A stretch of DNA of 64,000 nucleotides from Streptomyces luteolus (lineage in GTDB: Bacteria; Actinomycetota; Actinomycetes; Streptomycetales; Streptomycetaceae), in NCBI RefSeq assembly GCF_029968015.1, contig NZ_JASCIS010000027.1:42416-106415 (forward strand), read 5' to 3'. The position numbers and the translations under genes were made by a program. A model generated the notes under the pieces. It worked only from the letters and a program-made list of their open reading frames with translations. It was not told the DNA's origin and made no database searches. Positions 1 through 9,661 of the stretch are shown in pieces. The stretch's first letter is position 1. Every line of letters begins with the position of its first letter.

Positions 1-1057
1 GCGCGAACTGCAGCGGGACCAGGGTGAGTCCGAGGATCCGGCCGTACGTGTAGTGGCCGCTGAACCAGCCGTACGCGATGACCAGGACCTCCGCCGCGAA
101 CATCAGGGCCAGTGGGTCGCGGCGGTTCCGCTGCCACCGGAGCCAGAGCGCCGGGAGGCCGATCAGGGCCAGCCAGAAGCGGGCCTCCATCTCGGAGTAG
201 AGCTGCTCGTGGATGCCGTCCACACTCTGGTCGCCGACGAGTGAGAACACGCTGTAGTACGGCCACACCAGCGCGACCAGAATCGCCACCGCACCGGCGA
301 GCGCCCAACACCCCACCACGCGCGCGTGCCAGTCACGCCGCCCGCCGACGACGAAGGCGAGCACGCCGATCAGCGCCGCCACCGCCGAGATCGGGTGCAC
401 GAGCAGCACGAGGCCGCACAGCGCGCCCAGTCCCGCGTACGCCCGAGGGGAACCGCCCGAGCGCGCCAGGCGGGCCGTCAGCGCCCAGGCCCAGAAGGCG
501 AGCCCGATCCCGAACGTCGACGGGAAGGGCAGGTGCCCCGTCAGCGACATCAGGCCCAGGTACCCGGACCACCAGGCCATCCGCGTGCCCCACAGCAGCA
601 CCATGAGGACGAGGGCGAGAACGGGCGCCCACGCGCGCGTGGTGAGGGTTTTGACGGCGCGGTTCAGGCCGGTCAGCAGGACGACCAGGTTGACCGCGCC
701 GCTGAGCTTGACGACCTGCCAGCCCGCGAGCCCGGTGAGCTGCGCGAACGCGCCCTGGACGACGGCGTACGGCGAGTAGTACGCGCTGCCGTCGCCCGGC
801 AGTGCCGAGGTGGGGTGGGCCGGGTCGAGGAGGTCGGTCTTGAGGCGCTCGACGACGGCCGCGTGCTGGCCGAAGTCGCAGCAGATCGGCACCCGCCAGG
901 CGGCCGCCGAGACAAGGACCCAGAAGAGGGTGCCGTAGACCAGGTAGGGGCTCGGGCGCAGGGAGCGGCGGCCGCCGAACACAGCCGTCGCGCCCCGCAC
1001 CACGCGCGCGTAGTGACGGTTTTCGGTACGCGCGGGGGCCGGGGCGGTCGTGCTCAC
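1..1057 (-). CDS. Polytopic membrane protein, GT-C-type glycosyltransferase-like (partial, 3' end outside window)
   Basis: Reading the minus strand from a GTG at 1057 gives an open frame to the window edge (352 residues seen, C terminus missing). The GTG overlaps the TGA of the upstream transferase as GTGA, so the two are translationally coupled. After a cytoplasmic N terminus of about 38 residues comes a first membrane segment (LVYGTLFWVLVSAAAW) and then an acidic loop containing CDFGQH, followed by at least seven more hydrophobic segments. One helix followed by an acidic extracytoplasmic loop is the layout of GT-C enzymes, which use polyprenyl-phosphate sugars. I cannot name the family. The setting suggests addition of a sugar outside the membrane to the glycopolymer made by its neighbours; that is inference. 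Confidence 0.7.
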   Translation of the reverse strand, partial: MSTTAPAPARTENRHYARVVRGATAVFGGRRSLRPSPYLVYGTLFWVLVSAAAWRVPICCDFGQHAAVVERLKTDLLDPAHPTSALPGDGSAYYSPYAVVQGAFAQLTGLAGWQVVKLSGAVNLVVLLTGLNRAVKTLTTRAWAPVLALVLMVLLWGTRMAWWSGYLGLMSLTGHLPFPSTFGIGLAFWAWALTARLARSGGSPRAYAGLGALCGLVLLVHPISAVAALIGVLAFVVGGRRDWHARVVGCWALAGAVAILVALVWPYYSVFSLVGDQSVDGIHEQLYSEMEARFWLALIGLPALWLRWQRNRRDPLALMFAAEVLVIAYGWFSGHYTYGRILGLTLVPLQFA

Positions 1058-4000
1058 CGCAGGAGCCTGTCCGCGACCCGGCCCGCCGCCCGGCCGTCGT
1101 CGAGGTCGCAGTACGCCTGCCGGAACGTGGCGTACGCGTCCGCGTACCGGTCCGCGACCGCGTCCAAGTCGCCGAGGGCCGCGGCGAGTTCGGCGGTGGT
1201 GCGAAGGAGCGGGCCGGGCGCGCGGCGCTCCAGGTCGACGTAGAAGCCGCGCAGGGTGTCCCGGTAGTGCTCCAGGTCCGGGGTGAGGAACAGCATCGGC
1301 CGCCCGGTGTGCGCGAAGTCGAACATCAGGGCCGAGTAGTCGGTCACCAGGACGTCCGCGACCAGGAGCAGCTCGGCGGGCTGCGGATGGTAGCTCACGT
1401 CCCGTACGAAGGGGGCGCGGGCGCCGGTGAGACGGCCGGAGGCGAGCGGGTGGCGGCGGACGAGGAGGGTGTGGTCTGCGCCCAGGGAACGCTCCAACTC
1501 GGCCGCGTCCAGGGCGGGTTCGTAGCGGAAGCGGCCGCGCGCGCGGGCGAGGTGGTCGCGGTACGTGGGGGCGTACAGGACGATGCGGCGGTCCTCGTCG
1601 AGGCCGAGTTCGGCGCGGACGCGGTCGGCGACCTTCTCGCGGTCCTCGGCGAAGAACAGGTCGTTGCGGGGCGATCCGGCCTGCAGGATCTCGCCCTCGT
1701 AGTGCAGCGCGCGGGTCATGTGCGGGATGGCGTACCGGTTCGGGGTGACCAGGACGCTCCACTGGGCGGACAGGCGCGGTAGCGCGTCGAGGTGGCCGTG
1801 GTCGGCGTAGAGCGTGTCGGTGAGGTCGGTGCCGATGCGCTTGAGCGGGGAGCCGTGCCAGGTCTGCACGACGGTCTGGCCGTCCCGGCGCTCGAACCAG
1901 TCGGGCAGGTGGTCCCCGGTGACGATGCGGCGGCAGCGGGCCAGCGCCTCGTACCACTCGGCGCTGTGCCGCTCCACGCCGCGCGCGTTAGGTGGTACGC
2001 GGGTCCGGCCGTCGTCCGTGACCCACAGGTGGTCGATCTCCACGCCGCGCCGCACCAGCTCCTCGTGGACGGCCCGCGGTGAGCCGCCGTCGAACCACAG
2101 CACCGCCTCCCGGAGCGGGAGTTCACGCTGCTGTGCGTAGTGCTCGGTACGCAGCCGCTCGCGCCGGTACGCGCCCCGCTCGGCCGGGGGAAGGACCGGG
2201 CCCGATTCGATCAGGAGCCGGTCGCCGAAGCGCCGGTCGGCGGCGTACTCGCGGCCGTCGACGCTCTGCTTGCGGGGGAGTTCGGCGCAGAGCGAGGTGA
2301 GCAGCCGCACCGGCATGCCGTCGCGCGCGTGCACCTCGCCCACGTCGGGACCCGGCGCGGTCTCCCGCAGGAACGCGTACCAGCGGCCCTCGCGCAGCGG
2401 CAGCCCGCCGTGCACCGAGGCGGGCGGGAAGGCGGCGCGGAAGCGGTCGTCGGTGCGCTCGACGGGCACGGTGACCTCGTCGCCGCGCGCGCTGTGCCGC
2501 AGCACCAGTTCCGTCTCGCCCCAACTCGCCGCCGCCAGGCTGCCCTCGACCTCCAGGACACCGTCGGCCCGCCAGCGCACGGCGTCCGCGATCGGCTGCC
2601 GGGTCAGCTCGACCACCAGCTGCCCGGTGTCGTTGGCGGTCGTGCACAGCTCGCGGCCCGCGCCCGTCGCGTACCGGCCGGGCGGCAGGTCGGTGACCGC
2701 GGCGACCGACTTCAGGGAGCCGTCGGCGAGCACCAGGTTGGCCTGCCAGCGGTCGCCGGGCCGCGGTTCGACCTCGCGGGGCGCGAGGTGCGGGGCGGGC
2801 GGTACGGCCTCCAGTTCGGGCAGCGGCACGCGCGCGGTGAAGCCGGTGCCGTCGACGGTGACCGGGCAGGTGATCTCGGTGTCGGAGTGCTTGTGCTTGA
2901 GGTGCAGGCCGGTCGGCCGGAGCCCGCCGTACAGCCGCCCGGTGAGCAGCACGTCCTCACCCACGCGCGCGTGCTGCTCGATCCGGGCCGCGTACGTCTG
3001 CACCTTGAGGACGAGCCGGCCGTTGCTGAAGGCGAGGACGAGCCGGGTGCCGTCGCCGAGGTCGCGCACCACGGACTGCGCGGCCGGGCCGTCGACGGCG
3101 CGTACGGCGGCGCGGCGGAGCTGCCCGTGACCGGCGACGACGATGCCGAGCTGCCAGTTCCCCGGCCGCCAACGGCCCCTGATCTTCAGCTTCTTCGGGT
3201 CGAGGGTCATCTCGAACCCGGAGAGGTCGTAGTCGTGCAGCCGCTGCCCGGAGTCCGCGGTGGCCTGCGGGGCGGCGACGGTCCGGGTCGGGACCGTGCG
3301 CAGCCTGCCCTTGTGCCGCGAGGACTTGAGCAGCCCGGCCTTGACCGTCTGGCCCCGGCGGGCCGCCTCCAGGTTCCGTACGTACGCGTACCCGCTGATC
3401 CGCAGCCGCCCCTGAGCGTCGAAGGAGGTCTCCGACACCCGTGCCACGACCGGCAGTTCGCGCCGCTTCAGGCGGGTGAGGGAGGAGTCGACGGCGAGCG
3501 GCGGGCCGGCCGGGGTGGGGTGGGCGGCGGTGCGGCGCAGGCGGCCGCGGACGTGGAAGGCGGTCCCGCTGTGCTGCTCGCACTCCCACAGGCCGATCAG
3601 GTCGTCGAGGCGCCGCTCGCGCACCAGCTGCCACTTGACGCGCAGCTCGACCGGCAGGTCCGCGATCACGGACGGGTCGGCCTCGTCCAGAAAGGCGCCC
3701 GTGCCATCGAGGAAGGCGGAGCGGTACTCCGGCCCGCCCATCGGCAGCCCGTCCAGGAAGTACACGAAGTCGTCGCGCAGACAGGACACGTCGTACGTGC
3801 GCTTCTGCTCGGGGAAGCGCTCGGCGAGGAAGGCGCTGACGCCTCGGCAGGCGGCGATGCGGTCGGTGACGCCCTTGACGTCGCTGCGCCGCCGGGTGAT
3901 CGAGCCCTCCCGGACGCGCCAGTAGTAGACGTGCTCGCGCAGCACGTCCACGGAGGAGGCGAGGAAGTGCGCCGGGATCATCACCGGGGTGTCCTCGTAG

Positions 4001-4560
4001 AGCTTGCCCTCGGGGAACGTGAAGGCGTGGCGGAGCCAGAAGTCCTTGCGGAACACCTTGTTCCAGGCGACCCGGTCGGAGAGCAGGGCGGGATGGCGCG
4101 TGATGTGGGTGCGGCGGGCGGCCCTGGTGAGCCACTTGTACTGCCAGGCCTGCTGGCGGCCGCGCTCGCCCAGGCGCCACACGTTCCCGGTGGCGAAGTC
4201 GGAGCCCGTGTCGTCGAGGCTGGCGAGCATCCGTGCGTACGCGTCGTGCGGCACGATGTCGTCGCTGTCGACGAAGGTCAGATACGTGGAGTCCGGCGAG
4301 GTGTGCCGTACGCCGGTGTTGCGGGCGGCGCTGAGGCCGGCGTTCTCCTGGTGGACATACCGGAAGCGCGGGTCGTCGGCCGCGAAGGCGCGGGCGATGC
4401 GGGTGCTGCCGTCGGTGGAGCCGTCGTCGACGAGGACGACCTCGATGCCGTGCTCGGGCGCGAGGGTCTGCCGCGCGACGGAGCGCAGGCACTCCTCCAG
4501 ATAGTCCTCGACGTTGTAGATGGGCACGACGACGCTGAGACGTGGCTGCGCTGATCGCAC
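1054..4560 (-). CDS. Bifunctional GT2 glycosyltransferase / CDP-glycerol glycerophosphotransferase (TagF-like)
   Basis: A protein of 1168 aa from GTG 4560, chosen because GAAAGG lies 9 nt upstream and RLSVVVPIYN follows within ten residues; the frame stays open to ATG 4626. Residues about 8-250 are a GT-A family-2 transferase (VVVPIYN, DDGSTDG, VDSDD). The middle (about 370-780) is beta-rich and variable. The C terminus is the CDP-glycerol:polyol glycerophosphotransferase fold, with QTWHGSPLKR near 897 and VTDYSALMFDFA near 1075. It would transfer polyol-phosphate, and probably a sugar, to a wall teichoic-acid-like chain at the inner membrane face. It precedes the GT-C-like gene with a GTGA overlap and is divergent from the transferase at 4722. 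The polymer chemistry cannot be read from sequence. Confidence 0.85.
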   Translation of the reverse strand: MRSAQPRLSVVVPIYNVEDYLEECLRSVARQTLAPEHGIEVVLVDDGSTDGSTRIARAFAADDPRFRYVHQENAGLSAARNTGVRHTSPDSTYLTFVDSDDIVPHDAYARMLASLDDTGSDFATGNVWRLGERGRQQAWQYKWLTRAARRTHITRHPALLSDRVAWNKVFRKDFWLRHAFTFPEGKLYEDTPVMIPAHFLASSVDVLREHVYYWRVREGSITRRRSDVKGVTDRIAACRGVSAFLAERFPEQKRTYDVSCLRDDFVYFLDGLPMGGPEYRSAFLDGTGAFLDEADPSVIADLPVELRVKWQLVRERRLDDLIGLWECEQHSGTAFHVRGRLRRTAAHPTPAGPPLAVDSSLTRLKRRELPVVARVSETSFDAQGRLRISGYAYVRNLEAARRGQTVKAGLLKSSRHKGRLRTVPTRTVAAPQATADSGQRLHDYDLSGFEMTLDPKKLKIRGRWRPGNWQLGIVVAGHGQLRRAAVRAVDGPAAQSVVRDLGDGTRLVLAFSNGRLVLKVQTYAARIEQHARVGEDVLLTGRLYGGLRPTGLHLKHKHSDTEITCPVTVDGTGFTARVPLPELEAVPPAPHLAPREVEPRPGDRWQANLVLADGSLKSVAAVTDLPPGRYATGAGRELCTTANDTGQLVVELTRQPIADAVRWRADGVLEVEGSLAAASWGETELVLRHSARGDEVTVPVERTDDRFRAAFPPASVHGGLPLREGRWYAFLRETAPGPDVGEVHARDGMPVRLLTSLCAELPRKQSVDGREYAADRRFGDRLLIESGPVLPPAERGAYRRERLRTEHYAQQRELPLREAVLWFDGGSPRAVHEELVRRGVEIDHLWVTDDGRTRVPPNARGVERHSAEWYEALARCRRIVTGDHLPDWFERRDGQTVVQTWHGSPLKRIGTDLTDTLYADHGHLDALPRLSAQWSVLVTPNRYAIPHMTRALHYEGEILQAGSPRNDLFFAEDREKVADRVRAELGLDEDRRIVLYAPTYRDHLARARGRFRYEPALDAAELERSLGADHTLLVRRHPLASGRLTGARAPFVRDVSYHPQPAELLLVADVLVTDYSALMFDFAHTGRPMLFLTPDLEHYRDTLRGFYVDLERRAPGPLLRTTAELAAALGDLDAVADRYADAYATFRQAYCDLDDGRAAGRVADRLLR

Positions 4561-4684
4561 GATGAGGGGCCTTTCGCAGCGGGACACCGGAGCGCACCGC
4601 CGGGCATGACGGTGCATTTGTCCCATGTGCCCCCTCGCGTCAATCTTTTTGCCGGAAGTCGCCCGAAAGGGTGGCCCTCGGTCT

Positions 4685-4713
4685 TCGACAGGGCGTACGC
4701 GCCTGGCTACGGT
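4685..4713 (+). promoter_or_regulatory. Candidate leaderless promoter of the 4722 gene
   Basis: TCGACA (4685-4690), a 17-bp spacer and TACGGT (4708-4713) lie 8 nt before ATG 4722. That spacing would put the transcription start at or next to the ATG. No Shine-Dalgarno sequence precedes this ATG, which fits a leaderless mRNA. Confidence 0.5.
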
Positions 4714-4721
4714 CGGTGCCC

Positions 4722-6842
4722 ATGGTCCGTTTCTCCGTAGTCGTCCCCGTCCACCGCATCCAGGGCTACCTGCGCGAATGCCTGGAGTCCACGCTGAGCC
4801 AGGGCTTCACGGACCTCGAACTGATCGTCGTCGACGACTGCTCACCGGACGCCTCCGCCGCGATCGCCGCGGAGTATGTGCGGCGCGACCCGCGCGTGCA
4901 ACTCGTACGCCTCGACGCGCGCGCGGGCGCGGGGGGCGCGCGCAACGCGGGGGCCGCCCGCGCGTGCGGGGAGTTCCTGCTGTTTCTCGATGGGGATGAT
5001 GTGTTGCTGCCCGGGGCGCTCGCGGCCGTCGACCGTGCGTTGCGTGAACGGGATCTCGACGTACTGGTCTTCGACCACGAGCGGGTCGACTGGTGGGAGA
5101 GCGTGCGGGGGAGCGGGGACCGGTTCGACGGCGATCCGCTCGCCGTCACCTGCGCGGCGTGGAATCGGGTGTTTCGGCGCACGTTCTGGAGCGGTCACTC
5201 CTTGAGCTTCAGCTCCGGTGTTGAGCCGTACGAGGATGTCGTGCCGGTGCAGTTGGCGTCGTTGCTCGCCGGGGCGCGGTTGGGGCTGCTCGACCGGGCT
5301 TGCGTGCGGTGGCGCAGGCGGCGCGGGGGGAGTTCGGCTTCCAGGCCGGGTCGGGAGCACTTCGCTGTGCTTGCCAGGTACGAGGCGTTGTTCGCTGAGG
5401 TAGCTGTTCGTTCAGCGCACTCGGCGCGTGTGCGTTGTGCCCACCCGTTCCGCCCTGCGGAACGATTGCCCACAACGGCAGCGGCAGCGGCTGTAGCGCA
5501 TCTGCTCGCGGTGCTGAACGACCCCCACCGCATCCGGCCCGCCGACCGCGCCGAGTTCTTTCGTCGGGCCGCTCGGCTCTGCGGGCAGGGCGGCGGCGTG
5601 TTCTCCGGCTCGTACACCGCCTTCCGGGCGCGCGGCCTGGTCGAAGCGCGGGTGCGGGCCGCCCGTGAAACCCTCGCTCGGCGCAAGAAGAAGCTGCGCG
5701 CCCAGGTCATGAAGCTGTCGTACCGCACCGACCGGCACCGCGCCCTCGACCCCCACCTCGCCGTCTACGGCGCCTACTGGAACCGCGGCCTCTCCTGCAA
5801 CCCCCTCGCCGTGTACGAGAAGGCCCGCGAGCTCGCCCCGCACGTCCGGGGCGTCTGGGTCGTCAGCAGCGGCAACCGGCACAAGGTCCCGCCCGGCGTC
5901 CCGTACGTCATCGAGGGCTCGCGGCGCTACTGGGAGGTCATGGCCAGGGCCACGTACCTCGTCAACAACTCCAGCTTCCCCGGCGGCTTCGTGAAGCGCC
6001 CCGGCCAGGTCTATCTGCAGACCCACCACGGCACCCCGCTCAAGAAGATGGGCCTCGACCAGCGCCGCTACCCGGCCGCCACGCACGGCATCAGCTTCCA
6101 GAAGGTCCTCGACCACACCGACCAGTGGGACTTCAGCCTCTCCTCGAACCCGCACTCCACGGAGGTCTGGGAGCGCGTCTACCCGTCCGCGTACGAGGCG
6201 CTCGAACTGGGGTATCCGCGCAACGACGTCTACTTCGGGGCGAGTTCGGAGGACGTCACCCGGATCCGCAAGGAGCTGGGCGTCGAGGACGGGCGCACCG
6301 TGCTGCTCTACGCGCCCACCCACCGCGACTACCAGAAGGGCTTCCTGCCCCGGCTCGACCTCCCGCGGTTCGTGCGCGCCCTCGGGCCCGACGTCACCGT
6401 CCTGGTCCGCGCCCACTACTTCTACGGCGCCCGCGCCGGGCTCGAAGAGCACCCGCGACTCCTCGACGTGACCGCGCACCCGCGCGTGGAGGAGCTCTGC
6501 CTCGCGGCCGACGCGCTGGTCACGGACTACTCGTCGCTGATGTTCGACTACGCCTGCCTGGACCGGCCGATCATCACGTACGCCCCCGACTGGCAGGCCT
6601 ACCGCCTCGCCCGCGGCACCTACTTCGACCTGCTCTCCGGCACCCCGGGCGACACCCCGGGCGCCGTCGCCACCAGCGAGGAGGAGCTGAGCTTCCTCTT
6701 CCAGGCCCAGGCGTGGGACACGGCCCGGACGACCGGGCTGCGCGCGGCGTTCCGGGCCCGGTTCTGCCCGTACGACGACGGGAACGCCGCCGAACGCGTC
6801 GTCCGGCGGCTGTTCCTGGCCGGGGGTCAGGCCCGCTCGTAG
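4722..6842 (+). CDS. GT2 glycosyltransferase / CDP-glycerol glycerophosphotransferase (TagF-like)
   Basis: A protein of 706 aa from ATG 4722. The frame extends to 4671, but homologous starts place the first beta strand (RFSVVVPVHR) right at the N terminus. GT2 motifs are VVVPVH (4-9), VVDDCSPD (about 42) and FLDGDD (about 90). A basic linker near 330-345 (ARRKKKLRAQ) leads to the TagF-like domain, with LQTHHGTPLKK near 436 and VTDYSSLMFDYA near 603. It lacks the large beta-rich middle of the 1168-aa neighbour, so it is a short-form family member. It probably acts on teichoic-acid-like chains at the cytoplasmic membrane face. Its last 16 nt overlap the tail of the convergent GT4-Stealth gene. 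Confidence 0.85.
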   Translation: MVRFSVVVPVHRIQGYLRECLESTLSQGFTDLELIVVDDCSPDASAAIAAEYVRRDPRVQLVRLDARAGAGGARNAGAARACGEFLLFLDGDDVLLPGALAAVDRALRERDLDVLVFDHERVDWWESVRGSGDRFDGDPLAVTCAAWNRVFRRTFWSGHSLSFSSGVEPYEDVVPVQLASLLAGARLGLLDRACVRWRRRRGGSSASRPGREHFAVLARYEALFAEVAVRSAHSARVRCAHPFRPAERLPTTAAAAAVAHLLAVLNDPHRIRPADRAEFFRRAARLCGQGGGVFSGSYTAFRARGLVEARVRAARETLARRKKKLRAQVMKLSYRTDRHRALDPHLAVYGAYWNRGLSCNPLAVYEKARELAPHVRGVWVVSSGNRHKVPPGVPYVIEGSRRYWEVMARATYLVNNSSFPGGFVKRPGQVYLQTHHGTPLKKMGLDQRRYPAATHGISFQKVLDHTDQWDFSLSSNPHSTEVWERVYPSAYEALELGYPRNDVYFGASSEDVTRIRKELGVEDGRTVLLYAPTHRDYQKGFLPRLDLPRFVRALGPDVTVLVRAHYFYGARAGLEEHPRLLDVTAHPRVEELCLAADALVTDYSSLMFDYACLDRPIITYAPDWQAYRLARGTYFDLLSGTPGDTPGAVATSEEELSFLFQAQAWDTARTTGLRAAFRARFCPYDDGNAAERVVRRLFLAGGQARS

Positions 6843-9661
6843 GGCGAAGGCACCGGGAAGTACGCCGTCAGGAAGGCCCGCGTCGCGAGCGCCTTCTCCT
6901 GCTCGTGGAGGGTTCCGTCCGGGGACTCGCCGATGCAGAACGCGGTCTTGTCGCGGCTCTGCAGGATCCGCCCGAGCCGCGCGTGCCCCGCCCGGTCGGC
7001 GATGTCGACGAAGTCGTACGTGATCTCGCCGGGCACCGCGCGGCCGGTCAGATACGCGTAGTGCTGGAACAGCGACGACACCAGGGACAGGTCGGCGCGG
7101 GAGCGGAAGCGGCTGCGGGACGTGGCGGCCAGCTCGTCCGCGTACCGCTCGGAGAGCTCGTCGAGGATGCTGCGGCGCAGGGCGTGCGGGACGTGCGGGA
7201 GGCCGTGGGTGAGGGTGCGCGCGAAGTCGCGCTCCAGGAGCGCGCGGTTGTTCTTCGCCGCTGCCAGATGGCCCTCGTCCTCGTCGGACGGCGGCTGCGC
7301 GGGCACCGGCACTTCCGACCAGAACACCCGGGGCAGGCCCGAGCTCAGGAAGAACGTGCCGGGGGTGGTCGGGCACCCCAGGAACACGTCGTCGTTCAGA
7401 TACAGGAAGTGCTCCGACAGCCCCTCGATGCGGTGCAGTTGGGCCTCGACGGCATGGGGGTTGAAGGTGGGGAGGCTCGCCGCCGGGTCCGGGAAGATCT
7501 CCCGGTGGTCGACGACCGTCAGGCCCGGGTGGTCGGGGTCGAGCCAGCCCGGGCGCCGGCCCGCCGTCACCAGCCAGACGTGCCGGATCCAGGGGGCGTA
7601 CTGCGCCAACGACCGTAGGGAGTACCGGAGTTCGTCGCGGTTGCGGAAGCGCACGGCACCGCTGTCCGCCGACTCGCCCGCCGACTCGCCCGCCGTCCCG
7701 CGCGCCGCTTCCCGGCGGGCCGGCCGGCGCGGGTCGGAGTCGTCCACCCAGGTGTAGACGGCGTCGACGGGGAAGTCGACGTCCCGCGTCAGGCGCTCGG
7801 CGAAGACCTGGAGGGTGGGGTAGCGGCGCCCGGCGACGGTCAGCTCCGCCGAGGGCGTCAGGTCCGGCAGCTCCGCGCCCGCCAGGGTCGAGCCGAAGGG
7901 CGCGCGCCACGGCCCGCCCTCCCGCCCCCTCGGCTCCCTGGTCCAGAACGCCACCGTGCAGCCCTGCCCCGCCCCGTACCGCAGGGACCGCGTGGACGTG
8001 GTGACCGGCCGGAAGACCTTCACCCCGGCGACCTCGCCCACCGCGTCCAGGCGCTCGGCCAGCACAGGCCCGGGGGCGGCGCCGCGCGGCCCGAGCAGCT
8101 CCGCGTAGACCGCCTCGCCGGAAGCGGCCTCGGCCAGGGCCTTCAGGGCGAGGCCGCGGTGGTCGGCGTCCACGGCGAGCGTGTGCGTCGTCGCGCCCGT
8201 GCGCACCAGCACGTACGGGACGGCGTACGACTCCAGAGCGGACGCGGCGAGTTCGAGGTTCCGGTCGACGGCGGCGGGCAGCGTCAGGTCGTCCCGCTGC
8301 TCGGCGAGACGGCCCGCGGAGCGGACGAGGTGCTTGGCGGCGCCGCATTCGAGGATCTCGTTCTCGCGGGCGGACTCGTCGGGGGGCGGCGGGGCGCTGA
8401 GCGCGTACGGGGCGGTGGCGCGGAAGACGCCGCCGCCCGAACTGATCGCGGCGGCGACCCGGTCGGCCCGCTCGGCGAGCCGCTCGGGACGGTCGCGGCG
8501 GGCCACGAGCCGGGTGTAGAGCTCCTCCCAGAGGCCGGTGACCCGGACGGAGGAAAACCGTCCGTACACGCCCCGGCGCGCGGCGATCCCGTAGCCGTTG
8601 CGGGTCTCCGGGTCCCCCATCAGGGCGCTCAGCGCGGCGGCGAGCGAGTCGATGTCGCCCGGCGGCACGAGCAGCCCGTCGACCTGGTGCCGGACGATCT
8701 CGGCGGGCCCGGTCAGCACGTCGTACGCGACCACCGGGACCCCCGCCGCCAGGGCCTCCAGGAGGACCGGCGGGAACGCCTCGTCGTGGTCGGAGGTCAG
8801 CACGCTCAGCCCTGCCTTGGCCCACTCGGCGGCCATGTCCCGGCAGGGGCCGAGGAGTTCGACCCGGTCCTGGAGACCCGAACCGTCGATCAGACGGCGC
8901 AGCTCCTGCTCCCGTCGGCCGCCGCCGAAGATCCGCAGGGTCCAGTCGGGGTGGGCGTCGGCGATCCGGGCGAACGCGCGGATCGCGTGGTCGACGCGCT
9001 TCTCCCCGGCGAGCCCCGCGGCCGCCACGATCACCCGGCCCTCGCCGTCGGCGCTCGGCCGGAACCCGTCCGGGACGGCGTGGGGGATCACCGCGAGCTC
9101 GGGCGCACTCGTGCCCAGGGACTCGGCCAGCCACAGGCGGGTGCGCTCGGTCAGCGTGACCAGGGCGTCGAGCCGGGGGCCGTGGAGGAGCAGCGGCTCG
9201 ACGGAGGCGTCGCGGCGCTGCGAGGGGCGGTGCTCCTGGTGCACCGTCACGACTCGGGCCGGTGCGTATGCCACCGCCGCGGCCATCAGTGCCGGGGAGG
9301 TCGTCACCAGTACGTCCGTGTCGAGGACGGGAAGCGCCGCCGCCAGTTCGACGTCCGAGAGCCGGTCGAACGTCGGCTCCCAGGCGGGCTCGACCAGTTC
9401 GCTGGGCAGCGCGGCCAGGGTACGGCAGGCCTCGTCGTCCAGGCGGGACTCGCGGACCGGCCGCTGGGGGCTCGCGGTCCGGTCCACCAGGTAGCGCACG
9501 GGCAGTTCGCGGGCCTCTGCGAAGAACGGCTCCGGACGCGTCCGGAAGACCGACAGCACCTCCACCTCATGGCGCGCGGCGAGGTGCCTGGCCTGGGTGT
9601 GGACGGCGAGTTCGGTGCCGCCCATCTCGTCGCCACGGGTCAACAGGTACGTGATCTTCAT
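6827..9661 (-). CDS. GT4 glycosyltransferase fused to a Stealth-family hexose-1-phosphate transferase
   Basis: A protein of 944 aa from ATG 9661, with GGAGG 4 nt upstream and an ATGA overlap with the preceding gene. Residues 1 to about 430 are a GT-B family-4 transferase (ITYLLTRGDEMGGTE, RIFGGGRREQ, and the E-x7-E region EAFPPVLLEALAAG). The C-terminal third carries the four Stealth blocks: CR1 VDAVYTWVDDSDP near 627, CR2 RNRDELRYSLRSL near 670 with FLYLNDDVF near 752, CR3 HGLPHVPHALRR near 817, and CR4 KTAFCIGES near 907. Stealth proteins make sugar-1-phosphate diester-linked capsule-type polymers. The fusion could add a sugar and then a sugar phosphate. The frame stays open upstream to 9898, but that part belongs to the neighbouring gene's other frame. 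Confidence 0.9.
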   Translation of the reverse strand: MKITYLLTRGDEMGGTELAVHTQARHLAARHEVEVLSVFRTRPEPFFAEARELPVRYLVDRTASPQRPVRESRLDDEACRTLAALPSELVEPAWEPTFDRLSDVELAAALPVLDTDVLVTTSPALMAAAVAYAPARVVTVHQEHRPSQRRDASVEPLLLHGPRLDALVTLTERTRLWLAESLGTSAPELAVIPHAVPDGFRPSADGEGRVIVAAAGLAGEKRVDHAIRAFARIADAHPDWTLRIFGGGRREQELRRLIDGSGLQDRVELLGPCRDMAAEWAKAGLSVLTSDHDEAFPPVLLEALAAGVPVVAYDVLTGPAEIVRHQVDGLLVPPGDIDSLAAALSALMGDPETRNGYGIAARRGVYGRFSSVRVTGLWEELYTRLVARRDRPERLAERADRVAAAISSGGGVFRATAPYALSAPPPPDESARENEILECGAAKHLVRSAGRLAEQRDDLTLPAAVDRNLELAASALESYAVPYVLVRTGATTHTLAVDADHRGLALKALAEAASGEAVYAELLGPRGAAPGPVLAERLDAVGEVAGVKVFRPVTTSTRSLRYGAGQGCTVAFWTREPRGREGGPWRAPFGSTLAGAELPDLTPSAELTVAGRRYPTLQVFAERLTRDVDFPVDAVYTWVDDSDPRRPARREAARGTAGESAGESADSGAVRFRNRDELRYSLRSLAQYAPWIRHVWLVTAGRRPGWLDPDHPGLTVVDHREIFPDPAASLPTFNPHAVEAQLHRIEGLSEHFLYLNDDVFLGCPTTPGTFFLSSGLPRVFWSEVPVPAQPPSDEDEGHLAAAKNNRALLERDFARTLTHGLPHVPHALRRSILDELSERYADELAATSRSRFRSRADLSLVSSLFQHYAYLTGRAVPGEITYDFVDIADRAGHARLGRILQSRDKTAFCIGESPDGTLHEQEKALATRAFLTAYFPVPSPYERA

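Noticed and set aside
2140..4554. 804-codon plus-strand frame opposite the TagF-like gene
   Set aside because: Antisense shadow caused by extreme third-position G+C; the minus strand shows intact GT2 and TagF motifs while this frame shows none.
5412..9134. 1240-codon minus-strand frame across 5412-9134
   Set aside because: It runs opposite the 4722-6842 transferase and out of frame with the GT4-Stealth gene; composition is Arg/Ala/Gly-rich with no motifs.
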